From VBDM01 sp964430565 (lineage in GTDB: Bacteria; Pseudomonadota; Gammaproteobacteria; Burkholderiales; SG8-39): a stretch of DNA of 15,162 nt. Where the stretch lies: positions 1 to 15,162 of the forward strand of contig CAYSFD010000021.1 of assembly GCA_964430565.1 (NCBI GenBank), written 5' to 3'. Position numbers and translations under genes: made by a program. Under the pieces are notes generated by a model, which saw only the letters and a list, made by a program, of their open reading frames with translations, had not been told where the DNA came from and did no database searches. This document shows positions 7,111 to 12,996 of the stretch, piece by piece (the stretch's first letter is position 1; each line of letters starts with the position of its first letter).

Positions 7111-7809
7111 TCAGCGCGGGACGGTGCGCGCGATCACGAGGTTCTCGACTCTCGTCGCGCCTGCGCGCTTGAGCGCCCGCGCGAGCTCGTTCAGGGTCGC
7201 GCCGGTGGTCATGACATCGTCCACCACGGCGACGCTCGCTCCCGAGAGATCGAGCTTGCACAGGAACGCCCCGCGCACGTTTTTCGCGCGCTCTTCGTAG
7301 GGAAGCTTCGTTTGCGGCAGGGTGTCCTTCACGCGCAGCACGCCGCGCGGCGCGATCGGTTTGGCAAGGTGCCGTGCCACGCCGCGGGCGATCTCGAGGG
7401 CCTGATTGAAGCCGCGCTCGGCGAGGCGTTTGGGGTGCAGGGGCATCGGCACGACGAGGTCGACTTCCGGCAGCGGCCGGGACGCGAGGTTTCGCGCGAA
7501 GACTCCGGCAAACGCGAGCCGCGCGCGATACTTGAGCGCGTGCACCAGCCCGTCGCAAGGGAATTCGTAGCGCCACAGTGCGAGCGTTGCGTCGAAATGC
7601 GGAGGATGGTTGAGGCAGCTCCCGCAGACCGCCCCGGCGGGACTGGGAAGCGCGCAACAGGGGCAAGGCTTGGGCAGTGCGGGCAATTCGATGGCACAGG
7701 CCGCGCAAAGCAGCTCCGGAGCGCTTTCCGCCCCGCAGAGCAGGCAGTCTTCGCCGGCCCAGGCCTGGACGTTTCTTGCGCAGCTGCTAAATAGAGCGAA
7801 CGGCGTCAT
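7111..7809 (-). CDS. comF: ComF-family phosphoribosyltransferase-like protein
   Basis: 232 aa from the ATG at 7809. The N terminus carries paired cysteines suited to zinc (C22-L-L-C25, C35-A-A-C38, then CPCC at 49-52 and C62-G-S-C65). Next comes the ComF segment YEFPCDGLVHALKYRAR and VVPMPLHPKRLAERGFNQA, then the PRPP-binding loop VVDDVMTTGATL (195-206) and ENLVIARTVPR at the C terminus. The family is linked to DNA uptake in competent bacteria, but the biochemical reaction is not settled. A start at 7854 (adding 15 residues) would overlap the bioB start region and is less likely; neither start has a strong ribosome binding site. Divergent from bioB with a very short gap. Confidence 0.92.
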   Translation of the reverse strand: MTPFALFSSCARNVQAWAGEDCLLCGAESAPELLCAACAIELPALPKPCPCCALPSPAGAVCGSCLNHPPHFDATLALWRYEFPCDGLVHALKYRARLAFAGVFARNLASRPLPEVDLVVPMPLHPKRLAERGFNQALEIARGVARHLAKPIAPRGVLRVKDTLPQTKLPYEERAKNVRGAFLCKLDLSGASVAVVDDVMTTGATLNELARALKRAGATRVENLVIARTVPR

Positions 7810-7838
7810 TTGACAACTTTTCGGCTTGCCCGGATGAT
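7810..7838 (+). promoter_or_regulatory. Predicted bioB promoter, TTGACA-17-GATGAT
   Basis: A perfect -35 hexamer TTGACA (7810-7815), a 17-nt spacer and a 4-of-6 -10 hexamer GATGAT (7833-7838) lie between the divergent comF and bioB genes. The -35 starts one base past the comF ATG (7807-7809). Start of transcription would fall near 7845, where the bioB GTG stands, so the leader is zero to about 15 nt depending on which bioB start is used. I see no convincing BirA-type palindrome. Confidence 0.5.
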
Positions 7839-7844
7839 CGTGCT

Positions 7845-8861
7845 GTGCACACACCCACGATGATTCCCCATAACGGACGAGCCGCAGCCGCGGTGGACGG
7901 CGCCTTGACTGAATCCCGAGTCGAGGACACGCCTCGCTGGACCCACACGACCGTGGGGGCGCTCTTCGAGCTGCCTTTTAGCGATCTTCTCCACCGCGCC
8001 CAGACTATCCATCGCCTGCACTTTGACGCGAACGCGGTGCAGCTCTCGACGCTGCTTTCGATCAAGACGGGCGGTTGCCCCGAGGACTGTGCCTACTGCC
8101 CGCAATCGGCGCGCTATCGGACCGGGGTCGAGAGCGAAGCATTGGTTCCGCTGGAAACTGTAATCAGCGCGGCGCGGGCCGCGAAGGAAAACGGGGCCAC
8201 GCGCTTCTGCATGGGTGCTGCCTGGCGCGGGCCCAAACCGAAGGACCTTGAGCAGGTGGCGGAGCGGGTGCGCGCGGTCAAGGCGTTGGGACTGGAAACC
8301 TGCGCGACGCTGGGACTGCTGCGCGAAGGCCAGGCAGAACGCCTGAAGGCGGCGGGCCTTGATTACTACAACCACAACCTCGACACGGCCCCCGAGTTCT
8401 ACGGCGATATCATTACCACGCGCACCTATCGCGACCGGCTCGACACCCTTGCGCGCGTGCGCGACGCTGGGATCAAGGTGTGCTGCGGAGGGATCGTGGG
8501 CATGGGCGAGTCGCGCGCGCAGCGCGCCGGCCTGATCGTCGAGCTGGCGAACCTCGACCCACAGCCCGAGTCGGTGCCCATCAACGATCTGGTACAGGTG
8601 AAGGGCACGCCGTTGAGCGGCGTACCGAAGCTCGACTGGAGCGAGTTCGTGCGTACCATTGCCTGCGCCCGCATTACGATGCCCCGAAGCACCGTGAGGC
8701 TCTCCGCGGGACGCACCGATATGCCCGAACCCGTGCAGGCGCTGTGTTTCCTCGCCGGCGCGAATTCGATTTTTTACGGCGACAAACTTCTCACCACCGG
8801 CAACCCCGAGGCCGCGCGCGATCGCGCCCTGCTGGAAAAGCTCGGCATGCGTCCCGCCTGA
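7845..8861 (+). CDS. bioB: Biotin synthase (radical SAM)
   Basis: Inserts sulfur into dethiobiotin to form biotin, in the cytosol. 338 aa if begun at GTG 7845, 333 aa from ATG 7860. The radical-SAM cluster is GGCPEDCAYCPQS (C78, C82, C85 in the longer numbering). The usual [2Fe-2S] ligands are all there: C122 in RFCMGAAW, C153 in ETCATLG, C213 in KVCCGGIVGMGE and the arginine of VRLSAGR. DYYNHNLDT, GTPL and AGANSIFYGDKLLTT are family blocks. The N terminus is 25-30 residues longer than E. coli BioB before RWT, a low-complexity alanine-rich stretch. No Shine-Dalgarno is seen before either start, which fits a leaderless or very short leader message. No other biotin genes adjoin. Confidence 0.96.
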   Translation: MHTPTMIPHNGRAAAAVDGALTESRVEDTPRWTHTTVGALFELPFSDLLHRAQTIHRLHFDANAVQLSTLLSIKTGGCPEDCAYCPQSARYRTGVESEALVPLETVISAARAAKENGATRFCMGAAWRGPKPKDLEQVAERVRAVKALGLETCATLGLLREGQAERLKAAGLDYYNHNLDTAPEFYGDIITTRTYRDRLDTLARVRDAGIKVCCGGIVGMGESRAQRAGLIVELANLDPQPESVPINDLVQVKGTPLSGVPKLDWSEFVRTIACARITMPRSTVRLSAGRTDMPEPVQALCFLAGANSIFYGDKLLTTGNPEAARDRALLEKLGMRPA

Positions 8862-8990
8862 ACCGAGGGCACTCGGCCGTTAGAATATCTGGATGGACAC
8901 ACAGGCATGCCGTTGCGCCCATTCGGCAGGTTTGTTGTTTATGACTGGCGCTGCAGCAGTTTTATTTTTAACCGTGTGGAGACCAATCAA

Positions 8991-9332
8991 ATGAGGAAAC
9001 CCCGTATCAATATCAATAGCGGCCGCCGTTCTTTCCTCAGGGCGGGTTCGCTGGCGGTGGTGTCGGCCGCGATCGTAGGCAGCGTCGGCAAGGCCGCCGC
9101 GCAGGGCGCCAGGGTGGATGAGAAGGACGCCCAGGCACAGAGCCTCGGCTACAAGCATGACGCGACGAAGGTGGACAAGGCCAAATTCGCGAAATACCAG
9201 GCCGGACAGACCTGCGCGAACTGTACGTTGTATCAGGGCAAACCCGCCGACGCATGGGGCGGCTGTCCGATCTTCCCGGGCAAGCAGGTGGCTGGGAAGG
9301 GCTGGTGTTCCGCGTACGTGAAGAAGGCTTAA
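8991..9332 (+). CDS. High-potential iron-sulfur protein (HiPIP), Tat-exported
   Basis: 113 aa. The twin-arginine signal is GRRSFLRAGS (11-20) followed by a hydrophobic core and AAAQ, so the folded [4Fe-4S] protein would be exported by Tat. Four cysteines hold the cluster: C75 and C78 in TCANCTLY, C92 in WGGCPIFPGKQV and C106 in GWCSAYV, matching the HiPIP pattern (Cx2C, then two wider spacings). HiPIPs are periplasmic one-electron carriers that feed photosynthetic reaction centres or terminal oxidases. I chose the ATG at 8991: GGAG lies about 9 nt upstream and the Tat motif then sits at a normal distance. The 129-nt leader to bioB holds a TAGAAT (8881-8886) with a poor -35. The gene lies just before SCO and the oxidase operon. 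Confidence 0.93.
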   Translation: MRKPRININSGRRSFLRAGSLAVVSAAIVGSVGKAAAQGARVDEKDAQAQSLGYKHDATKVDKAKFAKYQAGQTCANCTLYQGKPADAWGGCPIFPGKQVAGKGWCSAYVKKA

Positions 9333-9367
9333 CTGTCCGTTCGATCCGCCGGCTCAAAGGCTGAAGA

Positions 9368-9391
9368 AAAAGGCGGCCTCGGCCGCCTTTT
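9368..9391 (+). terminator. Rho-independent terminator after the HiPIP gene
   Basis: A 10-bp perfect stem AAAAGGCGGC / GCCGCCTTTT closing a CTCG tetraloop, starting 36 nt after the HiPIP stop. The 3' arm ends in TTTT. The A-rich 5' arm makes it usable in either direction, though the next gene to the right is on the same strand. It separates the HiPIP unit from the SCO-PCu(A)C unit. Confidence 0.85.
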
Positions 9392-9438
9392 GTCGGCCCG
9401 AGGTGGCAGCGGCCTTAAGATTTCCTCATTGAGCAGTA

Positions 9439-10101
9439 GTGAAAACAATATCTCTTAAATTCAGCATCACGATAACAACCGTCGCGCTGGCCGCGATGCT
9501 TGCCGGAGTGTGGCTCGCTGAGATATATAGGGAACACGATTCGCGGGCCGTGTTGCTTCCGGATCAGGTGATCACATTGTTTCCTGATCCGATGCCACTG
9601 ACGGCGTTTGCGCTCACCGATGATAAGAATCGGGTATTTGATCTTGCAAGCTTGAAGGGTAAATGGTCATTTCTCTTTTTCGGCTTCACCCATTGCCCGG
9701 ACGTCTGTCCGACGACCCTGGCGGTACTGGCCCGCGCACGTGACAGCATCGCCAGGAATACGGCTGGCGCCGTAGATATCCAATTCGTCTTTGTCTCGGT
9801 AGATCCAAATCGCGATACCGCCAGCAAGCTCAGGCAATACGTGGACTACTTTGACAAAAACTTTCTCGGCGTGACGGGAGACAACGCGCAGATCGGTAAC
9901 CTGGCCGGTCAACTAAGCGCCGCGTATCAGGTCGCGATCACACCGGGTGTGGAAAACTATCCCGTCTATCACAGCACGGCGGTATTTCTGTTGGATCCAC
10001 GAGCCCGCTATCATGCCGTGTTCACGCCGCCGCATGATGCGGAGGCTATCAGCAGGCGTTTCAAAGTGGTGCGGGAGCTTGAAGCAGGCAATGCGACATG
10101 A
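9439..10101 (+). CDS. SCO1/SenC-family copper chaperone
   Basis: 220 aa, thioredoxin-fold copper protein for CuA-site assembly of cytochrome oxidase. A single N-terminal hydrophobic helix (about 8-28) anchors it in the inner membrane with the domain in the periplasm. The copper ligands are visible: C86 and C90 in GFTHCPDVCPTTL and H178 in VYHSTAVFLLDP; FVSVDPNRDT is the usual SCO block. The start is a GTG at 9439 with a modest GAG upstream; the helix follows at once. Its stop overlaps the PCu(A)C ATG by 4 nt (ATGA). It converges on the oxidase operon whose subunit II it would metallate. The 47 nt between the HiPIP terminator and this start hold no clear promoter. Confidence 0.95.
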   Translation: MKTISLKFSITITTVALAAMLAGVWLAEIYREHDSRAVLLPDQVITLFPDPMPLTAFALTDDKNRVFDLASLKGKWSFLFFGFTHCPDVCPTTLAVLARARDSIARNTAGAVDIQFVFVSVDPNRDTASKLRQYVDYFDKNFLGVTGDNAQIGNLAGQLSAAYQVAITPGVENYPVYHSTAVFLLDPRARYHAVFTPPHDAEAISRRFKVVRELEAGNAT

Positions 10102-10529
10102 GATGGCGACATCCGGTTTTCGTCTGCCTGATATTGGCGCTGACCCTCGTCCCCGCTGTAAGTGAAGAGGCGGGCGTTTCAGTACGCAATGCCTGGATCC
10201 GGGAAGCGCCGCCCGGCGCAGCCACGATGGCGGGGTACATGGAGTTGCGAAACATCACATCACGGCCACAAGTACTCGTGGCCGCAAGCAGTTCCGGGTT
10301 CGAGAGCTTGATGATTCACCGCACTATCGTCAAGGACGGCATGGCGGGTATGGTGCACGTGTCGCAGATCGAGCTTACACCTAACGCGAGTTTGATCTTT
10401 GCGCCGGGAGGTTATCATCTGATGCTGATGAACCCGAAACGGACACTGCGCGCCGGCGACCGGGTTGTCATCAACCTGGAATTCCGCGGCGGCCTTGTTT
10501 TACCCGTCGCCTTCGAGGTCCGCAAATGA
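10098..10529 (+). CDS. PCu(A)C-family periplasmic copper chaperone
   Basis: 143 aa with a signal peptide (about 5-21, LILALTLVPAVS). The copper motif is perfect for the family: H74-x10-M85-x21-H107-x-M109, the last part within PGGYHLMLMN. AWIREAPPGAATMAGYMELRN is the conserved start of the domain. These proteins pass Cu(I) to subunit II or to SCO in CuA assembly. The ATG overlaps the SCO stop by 4 nt, so the pair is one translation unit. The 112-nt gap to the convergent cytochrome c gene (10530-10641) has only a weak GGAAC/GTTCC inverted repeat and no clear terminator. Confidence 0.95.
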   Translation: MRWRHPVFVCLILALTLVPAVSEEAGVSVRNAWIREAPPGAATMAGYMELRNITSRPQVLVAASSSGFESLMIHRTIVKDGMAGMVHVSQIELTPNASLIFAPGGYHLMLMNPKRTLRAGDRVVINLEFRGGLVLPVAFEVRK

Positions 10530-10641
10530 GAACTGGAAAATGGCAGGATCGGTGACCGCTACGACCGCCAGCGTGAATTGCCAGACGAGGTACCCAGTCC
10601 CGCAATGAGCGGAACTTCGGGAGTTTTTCGGGTTCCGGCGC

Positions 10642-11145
10642 TTATTTCGACCGCCCTAACATGTAGTCGACGGCGGCCCTGACCTCGGCGTTGCTCAGCG
10701 CCGGGTTCCCGCCTTTGGGCGGCATCACTCCCGCGCTCCCCTGTACCCCATTGACGGAGCTGGCGTAAAGAGCGTCGACGCCCTTGGCGATGCGCTTGGC
10801 CCACTGGCCCTTATCACCCAGCTTCGGCGCGCCGGCAATACCGGCATCGTGGCAGACGACGCAAGCGGCCTGGTAAACCTGTTGTCCGTCGCGGCTGGGC
10901 GGCGACGCGGCCACTGCGATTTTCACAGGCTCCCGCTGCGTTTCCGCCGAAGCGACATTGACCTGGGCGACGGGTTTGATCCGCTCGGCCACACTCGAAC
11001 CGGTGCCCAAGAGCGCGCCGCGATTCAGTCGAACCCGGTCGGGGATGTCGCCGTGATGGCTCACAAGAAGGAAAATAAACAGCAGCAACACTACACTGAT
11101 CACAAGAATGATCGAAACCTTCATCGTGTGGCTTTTTTTGGTCAT
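10642..11145 (-). CDS. Membrane-tethered class I cytochrome c (c5-like)
   Basis: 167 aa. One N-terminal helix (about 9-28) holds it to the inner membrane; a linker of some 55 residues leads to a mono-haem domain at about 83-166. The haem site is C95-V-V-C98-H99 and the distal ligand is M141 in VMPPKGG. SNAEVRAAVDYML is the usual C-terminal helix of the c5 group. It is the last gene of the oxidase operon, 68 nt after subunit IV, so it probably delivers electrons to CuA. Subunit II here ends without a fused haem-c domain, so this gene may play the part that the fused domain plays in caa3 oxidases. The start ATG at 11145 has a weak AAGAA; an internal ATG at 11124 is possible. Confidence 0.93.
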   Translation of the reverse strand: MTKKSHTMKVSIILVISVVLLLFIFLLVSHHGDIPDRVRLNRGALLGTGSSVAERIKPVAQVNVASAETQREPVKIAVAASPPSRDGQQVYQAACVVCHDAGIAGAPKLGDKGQWAKRIAKGVDALYASSVNGVQGSAGVMPPKGGNPALSNAEVRAAVDYMLGRSK

Positions 11146-11213
11146 TGGCAGTTCTTGTAGTAAGGAACGCAGTCCGACAATCGATGGGCTCGCCGCTATT
11201 CGATCCAGTTACG

Positions 11214-11573
11214 CTACAACAATCCCTTCACGAAAAAGACGCCCCGGGTAAAGAAGGTGTAGTCCGCTTCGAGCGCCCCGATGCCCAGAAGTACCATCAA
11301 CAACAGCGTTGGGACCAAAATGGCATACATCAGGGCCAGCCGCTCCCACATCATGTGCATGAAGACGGCAACGATCAGCCCGGCCTTCAACAACATGAAC
11401 ACGATGATCAGAAACCACCTGAGGTAACCCTGAAAGTGGAAGTAGTCGACCAGATAAGACAGGGTGCTGAGAACAAACAGCAATCCCCAGATCTTGAGAT
11501 ATATGCCGATCGGATGTTGCTGGCCCTCTGCGTGTGCCGCGATAGCCGGTTGTTGCCCCTGTGCGTGTTCCAC
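11214..11573 (-). CDS. ctaF: Cytochrome c oxidase subunit IV (bacterial COX4_pro type)
   Basis: 119 aa with three membrane helices (about 25-45, 51-72 and 79-101). The family signature K-A-x-L-(I/V)-x-x-x-F-M-H is seen as KAGLIVAVFMHMMWERL at 63-79. It is an accessory subunit that stabilises the oxidase. The start is a GTG at 11573: the strong AAGGG (11583-11579) lies 5 nt before it and overlaps the subunit III stop codon. Longer frames upstream lie within ctaE. The hydrophilic, His- and Gln-rich first 22 residues are unremarkable. Confidence 0.9.
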   Translation of the reverse strand: MEHAQGQQPAIAAHAEGQQHPIGIYLKIWGLLFVLSTLSYLVDYFHFQGYLRWFLIIVFMLLKAGLIVAVFMHMMWERLALMYAILVPTLLLMVLLGIGALEADYTFFTRGVFFVKGLL

Positions 11574-11578
11574 GATAT

Positions 11579-11583
11579 CCCTT
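11579..11583 (-). promoter_or_regulatory. Ribosome binding site AAGGG for subunit IV, overlapping the ctaE stop
   Basis: The minus strand reads TAAGGG, where TAA is the ctaE stop and AAGGG the Shine-Dalgarno, then five bases and the GTG at 11573. It fixes the GTG as start and makes termination-reinitiation coupling of subunits III and IV likely. Confidence 0.7.
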
Positions 11584-12304
11584 ACCAAAGATAGAAAAGT
11601 GCGAAGATGAATACCCACACCAGATCGACGAAGTGCCAGTACAGGCCCATGATTTCGACGATCTCGTAGTTGCCCTTCCTGCCGGTCAGAAAGCCCGGCC
11701 TCTGGTGATCCAGATCGCCCCGTACTACCTTTACCGCCACTATGATCAGGAAGATCACGCCGATCGACACGTGCGTGCCATGGAAGCCCGTGATCATGAA
11801 AAAGGCCGAACCAAACTGGGCCGCGCCCATAGGGTTGCCCCAGGGGCGCACCCCCTCCGCGATCAACTTGCTCCACTCAAAGGCCTGCATCCCCACGAAG
11901 GTGGCGCCCAATGCCGCGGTGATCAGCAAAAGGATAAAGGAAATCTTTCTATTTTTTTCATAACCGAATTTGACCGCCATGGCCATCGTCCCGCTGCTGC
12001 TGATGAGGACGAAGGTCATAATGGCGATCAGGATGAGCGGGATATGCTTACCGAAGAGCGTCAATGCGAAGACCTCACTGGGGTTGGGCCAAGGCACTGT
12101 GGTGGACATTCGCACCGTCATGTACGAGATCAAAAAACTGCTGAAGATGAAGGTATCGCTGAGGAGGAAGATCCACATCATGGCCTTGCCCCAGGGAACA
12201 TTCTTAAACGCCCGCTGGTCCGAAGACCAGTCGGCGACGATGCCTTGCACGCCTTCAGCCAGCGGCAGGGGTTCTACGGTATTTGCCGGCATAGCTTGTG
12301 TCAT
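11582..12304 (-). CDS. ctaE: Cytochrome c oxidase subunit III
   Basis: 240 aa, five predicted membrane helices (about 42-62, 88-110, 120-142, 168-198 and 215-239), the short CyoC/CtaE form rather than the seven-helix mitochondrial one. Family marks: LLSDTFIFSSFLISYMTVRM (acidic D50 where the family usually has Glu, near the D-pathway side), GFHGTHVSIG, and YWHFVDLVWVFIF at the end. Subunit III supports steady proton uptake and lifetime of the oxidase. The ATG at 12304 lies 15 nt after the stop of the paralogous gene upstream. This copy keeps the expected residues and is taken as the canonical subunit III. Confidence 0.95.
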   Translation of the reverse strand: MTQAMPANTVEPLPLAEGVQGIVADWSSDQRAFKNVPWGKAMMWIFLLSDTFIFSSFLISYMTVRMSTTVPWPNPSEVFALTLFGKHIPLILIAIMTFVLISSSGTMAMAVKFGYEKNRKISFILLLITAALGATFVGMQAFEWSKLIAEGVRPWGNPMGAAQFGSAFFMITGFHGTHVSIGVIFLIIVAVKVVRGDLDHQRPGFLTGRKGNYEIVEIMGLYWHFVDLVWVFIFALFYLW

Positions 12305-12319
12305 GTGCTTTGCGCCTGT

Positions 12320-12976
12320 TTACCTGATCCCACAGAGCTTCAATAAAAGGTCCAGATTGTTCCCGGTAAACAGCAGACCAAAAAGGACCAACCAAACCAG
12401 CAGCAGGAAGTGCCAGTAAACAGTGCACAACTCCACGCTCTGCCTGACCTTCGCCACGTCAAAATCGCCCCACACTTTGGCGACGGTCCTGCCCCAGGCC
12501 ACCAAACCGCCCAACAGATGCAGCCCGTGCAATCCCGTGATCATATAAAAAAACGCGATTGCAGGGTTGGTGACTTCAAAATAAACCATCGCGCCCAGTT
12601 GCCGCCAGGCCAGGAGCTGCCCGAACAGAAAAACCACGGTGAAGGCTCCGCCAGCGAGCAGGCCGGCTCGCATGGCGTCCATCCGCCCACGACGCGCTGA
12701 ATACTGCGCCCATTGCAAGGCGACGCTACTCAATATGAGCACCAACGTATTCGCCCACAACAGCCTTAGTTGAGGCGCGGGGCGCCAGTCCTCATACGCC
12801 ATCCGACCGCTATAGGCGATAAGCAAAAGCATGAACAGGACCGCGACCACCGCAAGAAATACCCTCAGAGCGAGTTTCTTCGCAAGCCCGGACGACGCGC
12901 CTCCCGCGTAAAGGTCATCGACCTTGCCTTGGTCCGTCACCCAGGGCTTGGCCATCAATTGATGGAAAATACTCAC
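12320..12976 (-). CDS. Subunit III-like paralogue of cytochrome c oxidase
   Basis: 218 aa, five predicted membrane helices. It aligns with the neighbouring ctaE through helix 1 (ending in SGRM against TVRM), FFYMITGLHGLHLLGG against FFMITGFHGTHVSIG, and VYWHFLLLVWLVLF against LYWHFVDLVWVFIF. Two conserved acidic positions are lost: helix 1 has V43 where ctaE has D50, and WHFVD has become WHFLL. It is therefore a diverged second subunit III rather than a broken copy; the frame is intact. The start is a GTG at 12976, 20 nt after ctaD, with GGGA about 10 nt upstream; an ATG at 12955 is an alternative without a ribosome site. A structural or assembly role is inferred only. Confidence 0.85.
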   Translation of the reverse strand: MSIFHQLMAKPWVTDQGKVDDLYAGGASSGLAKKLALRVFLAVVAVLFMLLLIAYSGRMAYEDWRPAPQLRLLWANTLVLILSSVALQWAQYSARRGRMDAMRAGLLAGGAFTVVFLFGQLLAWRQLGAMVYFEVTNPAIAFFYMITGLHGLHLLGGLVAWGRTVAKVWGDFDVAKVRQSVELCTVYWHFLLLVWLVLFGLLFTGNNLDLLLKLCGIR

Positions 12977-12996
12977 GTCGTTGGATTCCCGGTCGC

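Noticed and set aside
6922..7794. Long plus-strand frame (290 codons) opposite comF and the fkbM start
   Set aside because: Antisense to comF, whose cysteine pairs and PRPP loop are unmistakable.
8863..8876. CCGAG-GGCA-CTCGG hairpin just after the bioB stop as a terminator
   Set aside because: A 5-bp stem followed by CCGTTAG, with no T tract; at most a weak mRNA end structure.
8907..8990. N-terminal extension of the HiPIP gene
   Set aside because: It would push the Tat motif to residue 40, and the ATG at 8991 has its own GGAG.
10611..10636. GGAAC/GTTCC inverted repeat between PCu(A)C and cytochrome c as a bidirectional terminator
   Set aside because: Five base pairs around a 16-nt loop with no adjoining T tract; too weak to call.
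11561..12346. 261-codon plus-strand frame opposite ctaE
   Set aside because: Same shadow effect over a subunit III gene with clear family motifs.
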